In this document: piece by piece, positions 24,601 through 39,600 of the stretch | How positions within the stretch are numbered: the first letter of the stretch is position 1 | Layout of the letters: every line of letters starts with the position of its first letter | DNA from: Limnephilus marmoratus | Taxonomy: Eukaryota > Arthropoda > Insecta > Trichoptera > Limnephilidae | Assembly (NCBI GenBank): GCA_917880885.1 | Contig: OU862907.1 | Location: forward strand, 67,637,072 to 67,701,071 | Length of the DNA: 64,000 nucleotides | Direction: 5' to 3' | The notes under the pieces: model-generated | What the model was told of the DNA's origin: nothing | Seen by the model: the letters and a program-made list of their open reading frames with translations, nothing else | The model's database searches: none | Made by a program: the position numbers and the translations under genes

Positions 24601-27600
24601 GGTTGCAAGGTGAATGAAATTTTTACCCGTCTTATGGGGAAATGAGGGCGCAAGCGATTCTGACCTTGTCCTTCATACAAATTCTGTACATAGAAGGAAA
24701 AAACGCAGACAAACATAATTTATTCAAATTTTTTTTCCCGCGCATGCGCCCAATACGCGCGCACCCGCGCATCTCCGGCCGATTACAGGTAAAGTTAAAG
24801 GGACGGCCGCAAAGGTAAACGGCTGCAAAAATTCGATTTACATGGGAATAAGTCATATTATTACGAATTTATTCCAAAGAACCTACCCTTTTTACAAATT
24901 TTTTTTTGTAAAATTTCGAATTACGTGAGAATTCGTTAATTCGAAATTTTATTTTTGATGTCCTGTGAATTTCTAATTAACGGGTTTCTACAGTAAGTCT
25001 ATTGATAAATAAATATTTCTTATTATTATTAACCCCTCAAAGGCCGGAACATTTCGCGGAAATTCGCGGAACTTCGCGAAAAAACACTAAAAAACCACCA
25101 CTTTGAATTTTGAATTGAATGTTTTGTTGATAAATTTTGAGCTATTGTATATTTTATTGACTGAAACACATTCACAACACAATAAACTATCTACTAAAAC
25201 CACATTACTTGCATTTATTACGTAAATTAATAGGTTTTACAACGTTTTATTCGCGATAAACGCATTTATTGCGACCGTTAAGTTCGCGGCAAATTATGAC
25301 AGCGGATTGTCATGGAAAAAATCATTTTAAAATTATTCCAGGGTGACAAGGTCAATGAAACTTTCAACACCACCTAGAGTAATGATGGCGCAAGCGATTT
25401 TGACACTGTTCTTCATACAAATTCTGTACATATAAGGGTCAAAATCGCAGACCAAAAGTTTTTCATCGGCAATATTATTCAAATATTTGAATTATTTTCT
25501 CGCGCATGCGCATTGTAGGCCCGCAAATTCCGGGCTCCGGCCTGTCTCCGGTTAATATTATCTGGATATTTAGATCCGGTGACTGAACACGGCTAAAGCC
25601 ATTTAAAGCAACGTTTCAATTTTGAATGGAGATAGGGCCATACTGAGAGTATCTTTCACTTGCAACGTGCCGCATATGTACTAAATATAATTCCAAATTA
25701 ATAAATAGTGATATAACACAATTTTAGATCCGGTGACTGAACACGGCTAAAGCCATTTCAAGCAACGTTTCAATTTTGAATGGTGATAGGGCGATACTGA
25801 GAGTATCTTTCACATTGGAACGTGCCGCATGTGTACTAAATATAATTTCAAATTAATAAATTGTGATATAACACAAATTGATCAAATAATATTTACTGTA
25901 TTCGCAAACACATTCGCCGCGATATGCGTACACTGAAAACATGACAGGGGGAGAAAAGAAGAATGATACAACCTTGTAATTCAGATCTAGTCACTAACAA
26001 CGCACCTATAGTCTCGTTGTGGGGTCCCCTGGGTGCCCAAATAGTCTGTTCCAGCGGGTTGTACAGTTTGAAGCAGAATCCATCCTTTTTACTAGGGCGT
26101 TCAATCACCTGACAGGCACTAAGTAACACAGTCCCCACCCAGTGGTTGCTCTGAAATAGGAGAAAAATACATTCAAAAAGGTTACATTTTTCAAAAACTT
26201 TATTGTTGTAATAATTGTGAAGAGGCTGACATTGTGAAATAATTTATAAAATATATTTGTCTAATAAAATATGTATGTTTGTTTCTTTTTTCAGTAAATT
26301 TTTATCAGTGACTTTTTTATGTTTGTATGCATGTTTTGTTACGTTTGGTGATTTAGCAGGGGTCCCTGGGTTCATGGGGTGAGGTTTCTCTAGGTCTTGG
26401 GGAGGGGAGAGAGGAACCTGGGAGGGGAGAGGGAAACTCGGGAGGGGGATCGCGGGACGGGGGAAGGGGGGAGGGGGGTGGGGAGAGGGATAGTGGAGGA
26501 CACGGAGTGAGAACGCGAGAGGGGAAGGGGAGGCGGAAGGGGAACGGGACGGATGGGAAAGGACACGCAGGGAGAAATTTTTTCTTTATTAAATGGCATA
26601 GGAACACATGCGGAAACAAACTAGTATAATATAATTAGTAAATTATTATAATAATAGGTTGATAAAAATAGTTACGATTTATTAACCTGTTAAAGGCCAG
26701 GCCCTAACAGGAAATTTCCCTAACATAGCACTACTTTGAATTTTGAATTGAATGTTTTGTGGATTAATTTTGAGCTATCGTATATTTTATTGACCGAAAC
26801 ACATTCCTAGAACAATAAACTATATACCGAAACCACATTACTTGCATTAATTACGTAAATTGATAGGTTTTACGATGTTTTTTTATGAATTATTACGCAT
26901 CGGACTTTGACAGCAAATAATGGCGGCAAATTTGACATTTCGATTCCATAGATAAAATCATTTAAAAATATTCTGGGGTTGCCAGGTGAATGAAATTTGT
27001 GGCTTTATCATCACTGATATTGGCGCAATTTGATTTCTGACCAGTGATTTCTGACATTAATTAAATTAAAAAATGTACATGAAATTTGGTATCCGGTGAT
27101 ATTTTTTTTCTACTAAAAACATAAAAAAGAGTGCAATTCACACGCGGTAGAAGTGAAACCTCCAGAAAACTAAAGTACTCAAGAATGGAGAGGAAATGAA
27201 GCACCGCACAAAGAGGAGACTGATTATACTCATTCTCTCGCAGGCTAAATCCTATAGATGTATGTGTTTGTCTCTTTTTAGTGTCGCTATGTTTCGTTTC
27301 ATCGAGTTGCAAATCACAACGATGCTAAACAAGTTTTCACTTCAATAAATTAATTCAGTTAAAATGGTAAAAATCGCAAGTGTGCCCAACGGTTGAATTT
27401 GGCAGTCACCTCTGGTCTGGAGCTCCAAAATATATGAAAAACTCGTCTCTATGCAGAAACGGGCGGACCGTTTGATTGATTCTCCTTTCTTATTAAACGG
27501 ATTGCAATCTTTAGGGCACAGACGTCGGTTGGGAATGCTATCCTTGTTCTACCGGTATTTCAATGAAAGATTCCTCGAGGAACTAGCGTCATTGATCCCC

Positions 27601-30600
27601 CTGGCACCGGTGCATAGTCGGGAAACACACCAAACGCGCGCTCAACATATGTACACGGTTGACATTTTTCACGTGAGATCGTGTCGCTTCTTCAACAGTT
27701 ACAGCTCGGCTGTGGAACGATTTGCCGACTTTTGTGTATCCTCCTTCCTCCACATGGGTCTCTTCGAGATCAATGTTCCAAATATCCCTTCCTCTTGTAA
27801 TAAATAGACTCTTACCCCCCCCTAATTATTTAATCTTTTAAGAATATACGTAAAATCTGTACGTAGCGTTCGTCTCCCATTCGCATTCGTAGCCTTGTAT
27901 CTCCGTCGCTCAAGCCGCTATCCCCTTCGTTCCTTTGGCAGCGCCTCGACAACCCTTTACGTAATACGTTTTAGGTATACGTGGCAAGATGCTCGCAATT
28001 AATCAACTTGTAATTAACCCCCTAACGTTGTGTTATTTTTTGTTTTAAGGGTTTGATATGGTTAATCCAGTTTAATTAATAATTTGTTTGTGGTAAACCC
28101 TTTGTTCTTTTAGGTATGGCGTGTTACAATTCACTAGGGTTCGATTTACAATGACTGACTCTATCTAACTTGAAAATAACTAATGCTACCGTTCGTGCAA
28201 CTTCCTCCCCTACTAACGTCCGTTCTATACTTGTTTGTTGATGACTATTTCTTTTGAATTAACCCGCGTCATCCTCCCCAGTACCTAGTACATGAATATA
28301 CCTTTATACAGAAAATTGGGAAGATCCTACCTTTAGTGAAACGCGGCGAATCCTCAGCTATCCTCGGGATGCTAACACATAAAATAATTTGACATTTGTA
28401 CTCTAACTACGGAATTACAATCAGAATTCAATCAAGACAGCCCCGGGATGCACAAATTCTACAATCAACAGTCACAGTGGTAAGTGAAGTTTGTTAGTTA
28501 GTTTTGAGTTTTGGGTAGGTAATTTTGGGAGATTATTAAGGATTGACATGAAACAAAATATGTATATGTATATATGGGTAGGTAATTTTGGGAGATTATT
28601 AAGGATTGACATGAAACAAAATATGTCTTGCTTCGATTGGACTCCTCCATTTCCGCAACTGACTTGGTGAGGTTCAATTAAAACCGCCCGGTCAGTCTCC
28701 AATCCCAACACCTCCAGAGAATATTTTGATGGTCGCAAGCGACGAATGTAAAATCGACATGTTTTGCTTCCTGTCGGGAAAGGGTTTGATGTGTGTTTTT
28801 GGTTTGAAGGATGATAGTGGGAGTGTTCTCAACCAATACGCCGCTAAATTATAATGGTGATACTGCTAATGTTGTTTGATGTGTGTTTCTGGTTTGGAGG
28901 GTGATAATGGGAGTGTTCTCAACCAATACGCCGCTACGTTATAATGGTGATACTGCTAATGTTGTTTGATGTGTGTTTCTGGTTTGGAGGGTGATAATGG
29001 GAGTGTTCTCAACCAATACGCCGCTAAATTATAATGGTGAAACTGCTAATGTTGTTTGATGAAACGCCATCTCATATCGCTTGATGTGAGGATCTGCTTC
29101 GATTTATGGTGTGGTAGCCGATATCCGGAAGTATTCAGGGATGCGTGGGTGGCACGAGGTTTTAGGTCGTGACATCCTCTAAGCTGAATTGATGATGATG
29201 ATGATGATGTCTTGAAGTCTTTCAGCATGTCAATGACTAGAGTTCCGGACTCCTATAGCATCGAACATGAACATTAAACCGAAGTGGATTAGACAAACGG
29301 CAATGTCAGGAGGTCGGTGGAGCCGCTCCCCCCTCTGATCTCGCGAAGTTTGAATTTAGTAAAGATGGATTTTGATGTCATCGGCCCTCGCCTCTGCAGT
29401 CACACAGCTCCTCAACAGTCCCGTTCTCCGTCCAGCACACCGCCTCGAACCAGTAGAAATGATGCTTACGTTTTCCTAGGCACGTTATAAACATGCGTCT
29501 GCCTTCAGCCGCGGTGAACATCGTTAGGTATTTGATTTGAATGAAAATACCTCCCCTCGCATGACGGAAGCAGGCGTGACGGAGGTGGGTATCCACGTAG
29601 CACGTAGCTTCACGGACCTCCGCCCTACGATAGGTGATATCCCAAGCTCATCTCAAATATCAGCTCGGGGAAGGAATGTCAAGCTCGGCTTCCAGGGTGC
29701 TGGGTCCAGGAATGAATGGCACCGGGGCGTGAACCCAGTTCTATATCGTCCATTCCTTACTTTCCCCCTCTACTCTTTCGTCCAAAGTACATTCCCAACC
29801 CGATGCTGGATGATGCCCTACTTCTAATTTTGGGGAAGATTATGAAAATTTATCCGGTTTCCGACAAAGAGCCGCCGATCGATTGCTAAAACAACTCCGT
29901 ATGTCGTGTTCTCTTCGTTCCGCTGACAAGGTAGCTCCCCACGAGCGTAATCAAAGGGTAGTGAAGCCAACGCGAATTTCGTCACTTCTTTTCCTTCATT
30001 AGGAAATAGTGTAGCCCACCGGCATCTCGTTCACTCCGCCCACTGACCATAACTGCATAAAGTGTAACCTACATCCATGGAATAGAGAAGCTTAACTCAA
30101 AATTGCTCCAGCAATCGCCAGCTCCAGCGTCGTAACTCATTCGGTTAAATTTGAAAGAAGGAAATTTGCTAACTAATAATAGCAGAGCGCTGACGGTTTC
30201 GTTCAATCGCGAATACTAAAGATTTGAGCTAAAATGTGAATTTCGAATAAAATATACCTAATCGTGAAGTGCTATGCACCCTTCCAAGTGTTCGTTTCAA
30301 CGAAATCAAAATGTAGCTTATGTAGGTCTCTACATAACGGTTTTCTTGAGATTCCTAAAGTTTAAGGTAAAAGGTGTGGAGTTTTTATTTTGGGATTGGG
30401 AATTCTATTGTTTAAAATTTGTTAATAGCCATGCAATACATCTGTTTTCCAAACCGATATACCTAGTACGTACCTTGCCTAACAAATATCTTCAATTACT
30501 GAATAAATTCTAAAATATATTTGAGAATAGGTATCCCTAATATAACGTAATTTATTATATCCAAATAAACCCCCAACATAGTCTTTCCGATGTAATGTCT

Positions 30601-33600
30601 CGCAACACAATCGAAGATACATAAATACCTATTGTCCGTTAAAATTAACAAAGCACCCCCAAAAGACCCTCTCCCCTTAGAATCACTGCACCTCGGCGGC
30701 ACCATTATGTTTATTGGTTTGAAAGCTTCTTTAGCACCGTTGTTATTTTAAACTAGATAGAACGAAAAGTAGCGACGCCAAACGGAGAGAAAACACGTAC
30801 CTCCATAGGATTTATTCCGCCGGGGAATGAGACACTTTAGTCGGTCTCCTGTCTCCTTTGATCTTCTGAAGGTTTCACTTCTACCGCGTGTAAGCTGCAC
30901 CACTGTAAATTTTTGTTTCTAAAATGCAGACAGCTGTTTTTTTTTTAATAAACTTCTTTAACACCGTTGTGATTTGAAACTAGGTGAAACGGAAACGTGC
31001 GACACCAAACGCATCTATAGGATTTATTATCTTAGTGAATCTTCTTTAACACCGTTGTGATTTGAATCTAGATGAAACGGAAACGAGCGACACTAACACA
31101 TCTATAAGATTTATTATTTTTGTGAAACTATTTTAACACCGTCGTGATTTGAAACTAGATGAAACGGAAACGAGCGACACTAAAACACACCTATAGGATT
31201 TAACCTGCGTGAGAATGGGATTCTATAATCGGTCTCCTCCCTGTGTGATGCTTCGTGGCCTATCGATCTTCTCTTCGTGCAGTGCTTCGTAGAATAAAAT
31301 TGAACTAATAAAACTAATAAATCCCACAATTAACGTATTAAATTCGTCATTCTCCCGAAGTTTAGTTTTCTGAAGGTTTCACCTCTACCGCAAGTGAATT
31401 GCACTCTGGTTCCGCACATCCCATCAATAGAAGGAAGTCTCAAGATTTATGACCCAAACCGAACAACCGCGCCTCTCACTTCAAAATATCCCAACATGTA
31501 CTTGGGTAGGTACACGCTCCGAACCAAACGGCTATGAATCTTTTCTGCAAGGTCCGCACTAATGTAACGCAATTTGTAATAAAGTAAATTTTTGTTTCTA
31601 AAATGTTGACGGCTGGTTTCCTAAATGGAAACTTCTTTAGCACCGTTGTGATTTGGAACTATATGAAACGGAACCGTGCGACACTAAACACATCTATCTA
31701 TTATGATAGTGAAACTTTTTTAACACCGTTGTGATTTGAATCTATTCTGCAAGGTCCGCACTAAATATGTAAATACACTTACCCGAACTCTGCAAGCCGC
31801 AGATTCCAATTAAATACCACATGCACTTTCGCAAAACACAAAACTCATGCAATCATTAGTTTCAAATTGCATCTGCCAAACACAAAACTCGCGCCGAGGA
31901 TAAGATATCTTCTGCCTTATGACTTTTCCTATTTATTAAACTCAATTTTCTGAATAAATTCTGCCAATAAACGAATTATTTCCCGTCTACACGCCCGAAA
32001 TTACCCTGACTCCCTTATTTAAATCTTGATTTATCCGCGCAATCTCAACCGTTCGCGTCCGTGACCTGTCCCTGACTGTCCTCTCAAAACCTCTCCCCTG
32101 ATTTTCTGTATCTTAATTTTTATCCCCTGTGTGTGTGAGGTCCATGGTTTCTCAGATTTTTTCAAATTTATTACCTTTTTCCAAAAATCCTTCAAATTCG
32201 TTAAATCTCATAGCGATATATTTGACTTAAATCGACCAGCCTGTCAAATTTAATTACAATTTTTCGTAGAATTCTGACGTTATTCCGTGTTCGTTAGTTT
32301 TTGTCGCAGTTTCAAAACTTCAAAATAGTAATTTATTGGATGTACTTGAAAGCCAGAACAGAGCCCTGTGACGTACTTAATAGACTCGACCCTAACATGT
32401 GGCACTGCTTTGTAGCTAATGTTAAATTCCTTTTCGTCTTCGTCTATTTTTTTTGTGACTATTGCTGGGGTCGCCGGTGTAACCCATAAATCAACCCCGC
32501 AGATACTTGGATTTTTGAAATTGTTTTTAAGTGGTACAGCGCTCTTTAGAAAACGGCTTCATACAAATTATCCACGTATTATTATTAATCATTATTAAGG
32601 CGAGTTCATCACACTCTCCTCAAATAGACCCTCCACACAGTAACCCAGATGACATAGGACATCCATGAGGAAAATAATTTCTTTCAGGGCCTCCTGTGTG
32701 GAGTTAAGGCGCCGCAACCGGATTCTGACCTTGTCCTTCATACAAATTCTGTACACAGAAGGGTCAAATCGCATTCAAAAATATTTTTTTCGAAATTTTG
32801 CGCATGTCCGCACGTCTCCGGCAAATAAGAGGTTAAAATTATATAATTCAATTTAAAAGTAACAAATTTTATACATCATTGTTTCTAAGTGAAAGGTTTC
32901 ATTGTGATAATTGTTTTTTAAAGGTATGGGGTTGAGTTTAGGTTTTAAGTTCTTGGGGAGAAGTTTAAATATTTTAGGAGCTTGGTACATGAAATGTCTT
33001 CGAGCTGACATGTTATGTAGCATAGGTACATTGTAGTGTCGGATGGTTATTGTTCTGGTGGTCTAATTGTGATGTAAGAGGGTTTTTTCTTATATTTGAA
33101 CAAGTTCACCACCTTCCTCTTCCCTATCTCCTCCCCCCCCCCCCCCCCCACTACCTTCAGCCTCACAACATACCCCAATTGGGGATGCCATAGTCTCACT
33201 GGCTCTGTGAGGTATCACTGAAAAAAAAAAGTGTTTGGTTTGAAATGATAATATGCATAGTTCCTACTGGGATGTCATTTATCCAGTTCCTACCCTCCCT
33301 AACCATCACCTTGCTGAAGAAAGCATTTGAAAATAGAACACTACAAGACTGAATCGAAGTGCATTTGGTTGTGAAAAAACAGAAGATTTGGGACATTGGA
33401 AGCAATTGGTTTGTGTCACTCGTTTTATGATATATTTTCGTTTTGTGACCATAAAAGAAGATTTTTTTTGTCCTTAATACCTAGAGGTACCACAATGGAC
33501 AAATATAACGTACATTTATGTTTGTGTTGTTAGCATCAGAGGTAAGTGATTGGTTATTCCTTGCTTCCCTTGTAATCTTTCCATACACATACTATCACCC

Positions 33601-36600
33601 AATTCCAACAAACACCTCGTCGTTTTCGTTTTGTTTCGTCTAATTTACAGTCCATTTCCTGTTGCATTTGAATCTGTAATTCAGAAACAGTTTCAGATGC
33701 AACAACAAGAAATGCGTTAGAGTAAATTTTAGATGGAGTTGCCGCATGTTTAACCTTTTATTGGCCGGAGACGCACGGATGCGCGCCGTTTGTGCGCATG
33801 CGCGAAAAAAATATGTTTGTCTGTGATTTTGACCCTTCTATGTAAATAATTTGTATGAAGAACAAGGTCAGAATCGCTTGCGCCAACATTTCCCCATAAG
33901 ATGGGTAAAAATTTCATTCACCTTGCAACCCCAGAATATTTTTAAATGATTTTATCTGTGGCATCAAAATGTCAAATTTGCAGCGAATTCTTTCTGTCAA
34001 ATTCGATTGAGTTTTACTTGACGAAAACATCGTAAAACCTATCAATTTACGTAATTAAACGCAAGTAATGTTGTTTTAGTACATAGTTTATTGCTCTAAG
34101 AATGTGTTTCGGTCAATAAAATATACAATAGCTCAAAATTAATCCACAAAACATTCAATTCAAAATTCAAAGTGGTGCTTTTTTAGTGAATTTTCGTGAA
34201 AGGGCCTGACCTTTAACAGGTTAAGACATTATATTCAGTGAAGAGTCGAGTGGAGGAGTATCTTGTCGGACGCTTGTTGTTAGCATGTTTTATCATTTTT
34301 TGGACTTTTTGTAGAGGATTATTAAAATTATGAAGACACAAAAACTTTGTTAGGGTACAAATGGGCGATCATTTGAAGTGAAATGTTTGTAGAAATAGTA
34401 TCAACTTACCTTGGCTTTTGGACTTTTGTACAGAAGCAATAAACCAGGTTTGAGCACGCACCACAGTTTTGTCCAGGACTTCAATGAGCCTCGTACCTAC
34501 AACAGACAGAAAAACATCAAAAGATGTAAAATCTCATCAACAAAACGGAGGCGTCTACTAATATCTACAGGATTTCCTAAAACTGAAAAAATCGAACTAA
34601 TATCTATGAGAAGGAAAGTGTTGACGAATATCTACAGCTCAAACTGTTGACGAATATCTATGAGAACCAAAGTGTTGACGAATATCTACAGCACTGGCAG
34701 AGGTTGGATTTGCAATTATGTATAGCATATTGGAATAATGTAATATTACCTATGCGGTTTAAAAAACTTAATTTATGTAAGTATGTATGTAAAAATCCCT
34801 AATATCGGACTATTGGACACATTTAGCTGATTAATCCAACCTACGCTCTGTAGATATAAGTCAACATTCTGAAGTTCGTAGATATTAGTTCAACATATGA
34901 GCTGTAGATATTCGTCCGACATACAGGCTGTAGATATTAGTATCTGGAGTCAACAGAACTGTTGCATAAAAGCATTTTTAACAAGGTGTGTGCGCCTTTT
35001 TATACACACTGTATTTATAGTCTCAGTGTGTGGCACATCCAGTACTTGCTCATTGACAATTGGGCATTGTTCAGATAGAAGGCACCAAGTGATGTATTCC
35101 CTCATGTTGGAGAAGTAATGACGTGTAGTACTTCACTTAGAATGCTGGGTTTTGTCCTACGCACTGCGAGAAATTTCAGAGACACCCGGGTTCTCATAGT
35201 GCTATACAATGCTTTGGTTAGGAGTAGGCTTGAGAGTGGATCCGTGGTTTGGAGCCCACACCAAGAGAAGTATTTCCTCATGTTGGAGACGGTAAGGAAG
35301 AAATTTCTGAGATTTCTCTAGCTGAGGGAGTACGGCTACTCCCCGTAGCTCTGCCCTACCCACTTTCTCTTGGGCATGCTCGGTATGAACCTTCTACAGA
35401 AGGGATGTGCTCATTGTAACACATTTCTTCAGACTGATTGGTGGATGGTTTGAAAACTCCACTATCATAGAGAGCATCGGTTTCTATGTTCCCGATGGTT
35501 ATCTCCGTCACCGACTACAGGAATAACTAATTGCCAATGATCGTGCCAGTGGGAATAGCTGTCTTGTTGTTAAATGGAATCACTTGGAATATGGATATGT
35601 TTAACATCAATGAAGCACTATTTAGAGGGCAAGCTTTGTTGCTGTTAGTTTCATTGTGCTTCATTCATGTTTAAATTACTTAAATCTGCTCTTCTAATAT
35701 TAGGTCCTTACATATAAAATTGGCGTTTTGTATGGGAGGAACATAAAATCGATTTTTTTTTATATAATAATTTATTTAATCAAAGTATGTACCATTGCTA
35801 ACTATGCACTTTTGCCATCTCATAGGTAGTTCATCGATCCCTTTACTAAAAAAACCATTCGGACGGGAATCAATAAAATCTTTGAAGACGGTTTGGACTG
35901 CCCCATCGGAGTTAAATTTTTTCCCTTGCAAGAAGTTATCCAAATTTCGAAAAAAATGGTAAGCTTTTTCACCTTCCCAATTTGCTTCAAGTGGATTAAA
36001 ACAGTTTTATCACTAACACCGCAGCCTGCAGCTAACTCGGACGTGGTTTGCGATGGATCCGCTTCCACAATAGCCTTCAATTCTTCATTATCAACTTTGG
36101 TCTCCGGCCGTCCACGGGGCTTGTTCTGCAGGTCGAAATTTCCAGAACGAAAACGTTGGAACCAAAAACGCACTGTTTTCTTTTGCGGCACCATCGCCAT
36201 ACACATCATTAATCCTTCGAGCCGTTTCTGCAGCATTGGTGCCACGGTGGAACTCGTACTCGTAAATAATGCGATATTTCAAGTTTTCTATTTTGTTAAC
36301 TAAGTGACGCAAAGAAAAAAAATAATTAAGGAAAAAACAAATGAATTATAATTTTCGAAACACAAATACATGAGTAAATAGCTGTATAAATTTGAATTTG
36401 GAATTCCTAACCAAAGAGAAGATATTTGAGATCAAAGTTGCCAGTACGGCAAATTGCCAATTTCATATGTAAGGACCTAATATTAGTATTCGTCTCTTTT
36501 AAAGTGAATACAAAATTGAATTGGATTGAATGACGAGCATGAAAAAATAAATAAACAAATAAAGCAAACCTTGAGCCAGTCGGCCAGTATGAGCACTGCG

Positions 36601-39600
36601 GGGTCCTCCAGGGTGGAGAGCAGAGCGGAGGTGGCTTTCTTCTTCTCACGCCGATAGTTTTGCCGCTGCGCCTTGTACGATTCCTTGCGCGAAAGTCGGA
36701 CTGGGGCGATAGCGCCGGTGCCCGTCTCGGAAGACTGTAAATATAAGCGTGTTAATGTTGTTAAAAATATATTGCATTTTCAAGATGATAGTGAAGCAAT
36801 AGAAGATTACACATTTTTATTGCAGTTTATGTTTTAAATTTTTTATAATAACACGGTCTTGAAGAGACAAACGTTATTATAAAAATGACAATGTCTAATA
36901 GACTGATAGTGTTTGACAGTGACTGGCAGTGTCTGACAGTGACTGGAAGAGAACTGACAGAGACTGACTGGAAACAAACTTGCCAGTGACTGGCAGTGTC
37001 CGACAGTAACCGGAAGTGACCTGACAGTGACTAGAAGTGAACTGGGAGTGACTGAGAATGACTGACAGCGACCGGCAGTATCTGACAGTAACTGAAAGTG
37101 ATTGGCAATGTCTGACAATGTCTGACAGTGACAGGCAGCGTCTGACAGTGACTGGAAGAGAACTGACAGTGACTGACTGGAAACAAACTTGACAGTGTAT
37201 GGCAGTTACTGGCAGTGTCTGGTAGTGGCTGGTAGTGTCTGGCAGCGTCTGGCAGTGTCTGAAATTGTCTGGCAGTTACTGGCAGTATATGACAGTATCT
37301 GACAGTGTGACTGGGGGTGCTATACCTTATCACTAGAAGTGGGTGCCTCTCCGTGCCAGCTGAGAGCTCCGGGAGAGTGCGGGGCACTGGGCTGCTGAAT
37401 AGTCCAGTGAGCATCTGCAATAACAACAACAATAACATTACAATAACACAACAACCGCCGTCATAAGCAAAAAGGCAGCTAAAAATTAACAAGTCACAAT
37501 CTAATGTACGAGATCTTTCACATATTATAATAAAAAGTGCATCAGAGTGTGACTTTTGCGAATTCCTAGCTGCCTTCTTGCTTATGATGGCAGAATAACA
37601 TAAAGGTTATAATGAATAACATTAACCGCAGGGTTTTGATTTGTAATATTTGATGAGTGATTCATTTCATTTTTTCATTCATAATTTCTATTCTAATGAC
37701 CAATTCACTTTTACATTAGTACTAGCTATTGCCCCGGCTTCGCTCGATTAGTATTAGGGGGGTTCCCACTCCGCCTCCTCCACCTTCCCACCTTTTTTTT
37801 TTTTACATTAACTCCACACAGGAGGCCCTGAGGAAAATAGTTTCCCTCAGGGCCTATGTCATCTGGGATGCTGTGTGGAGGGTCTTTTTGAGGAGAGGAA
37901 GGAATGAACATTGGTCTTGAAGAGACCCATGTTGTAGGAAGGAGGAAACACAGAGGCCGGCAAACCATTCCACAGCCGAGCTGTTGAACACAAGAACGAG
38001 TCGAAGAAACGACCCGTTCTCATGTGACAAATGTCAAATGTTGGGCACGCGTTTGGCGTGTTTCCTGACTATGCACCGGTGCCGAAGGGATCAATGATGC
38101 TAGTTCCTCGGAGCATCTTCCATTGTAATACCGGTAGAACAAGGATAGCATTCCCACCCGATGCCTGTGCTCTAAAGATTGCAGTCCGTCTGTTAAGATG
38201 GGAGAATCTATCAAACGGACCGCCCGTTTCTGCACAGAGTCGAGGGTGTTTTTCAGGTATTTTGGAGCTCCAGATCAGAGGTGGCTGCCAAATTCAACCG
38301 TGTGGCGCACTTGCGATTTGTACAGGGTTAGCAGTTCTTTTCTCTTCCCCTTCACCACCCCGTCCACACTCGTTCTTTTCATTTTTCAAACAGATCGCGT
38401 GCCACCTATTAAAGCATAACAATAAAACACAGGCAGTTTCGCATTTATAATATTAGTATAGATTAGTATATTATACAAATTTGAATTTTAACTATCAAAG
38501 GGATCTCCATAGTAACCAAAACAAATAACAAAATGACAGCGCACGTCAAATAATTACTTATAGTTACCAAGCAACGATGTGTTTTGCTTTTCGTCTGGAC
38601 AATAAACGTATAATAAATAATTTCATAACGCCAGAGCTTACCAATATATACAGTCTATATTACTCGCAAGTAATGTAGCTTTCTATTAGTGAAAGAATTT
38701 TTAAAGTCCATTCAGTATTTTTTGAGTGAAAGAGTAACAAACATACATACATAAAAACTTTCGCATTTATAATATTAATAGGATAATTAGGTTTTCGGAA
38801 CTAATCTCATGTAGGTCTCATAGCAATCGTTGTGTCTCCCTATAAACGGTGTTAGAAAGAAAAAACACCACACTTTATATTCAAATATAAAAATTAACCA
38901 CAAAAGAGTAAAGGCCTGACCAAACCGGCGCGTTCATCTTGCGTCCGCGGTGGTGGTCAGTTGTTATGTTCGAACTTGTAGCGACGTGTTCAAAACGCGG
39001 CGGCCGAGGCCAGATTGCGGCATCCTGAGCAGCGTCTGCACGCGGCGGGGGCGATCAGATAGCGCATGTTGCGTTCTGGACGCTATACGTAGCTATTATT
39101 TACTACAGAAAAATATTTATATTTTTATAGGAAATACATTTTTATGAATTAACATTTAATTTACACTTTTATTGCAAAAATACAGAAAAAAAATATATAC
39201 CTAACCTTTTTATGAATTAACCCCTCTGAATTTTCGCGAATATTCGTTTGTAATGTCTCAAACGAAATGACATTGTACGAAAACTTTGTGTTATTACCGC
39301 TTCACAATTAAAGCTCTATAAATGAAACATTTATGAACGTAGCCGAATAGTAAAAACTGTTTTAGAAAGGTTAATTATTATATTACAAATAAATATTAAA
39401 ATTTGTAAATATTAAAATTTAGAATGCAAACATTAAAAAAAATGTAAAAATAACTCATGTGATGTTTTTATGTGAAAACGGTACTAAAATCAGAGATTAT
39501 GTAAACAACAATAATTATTCTATTGTATAAATGTATAATAAACACTTTTGTCACCTCACTTTTTTATCATTTCATATAAAAATATTTAATAAAAATTAAC

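Larger units (their letters stand above)
23678..24794 (+). mobile_element. TTAA MITE family B, copy 2, with two nested MITEs
   Basis: Between TTAA at 23,674-23,677 and 24,795-24,798. Landmarks TTGAATTTTGAATTGAATGT and TTACTTGCATTAATTAAGTA at left, CTTCATACAAATTCTGTACA and CGCGCATCTCCGG at right. It is interrupted by elements at 23,898-24,282 and 24,305-24,571. Confidence 0.75.

Noticed and set aside
26353..26619. Pro-rich minus frames
   Set aside because: Low-complexity polypyrimidine tract of an interspersed repeat.
37031..37492. 153-codon minus frame starting upstream of coding exon 4 ([19 protein letters not shown])
   Set aside because: That frame cannot join exon 5 in phase and continues into a simple repeat; the other frame (AHWTIQQPS) fits both neighbours.
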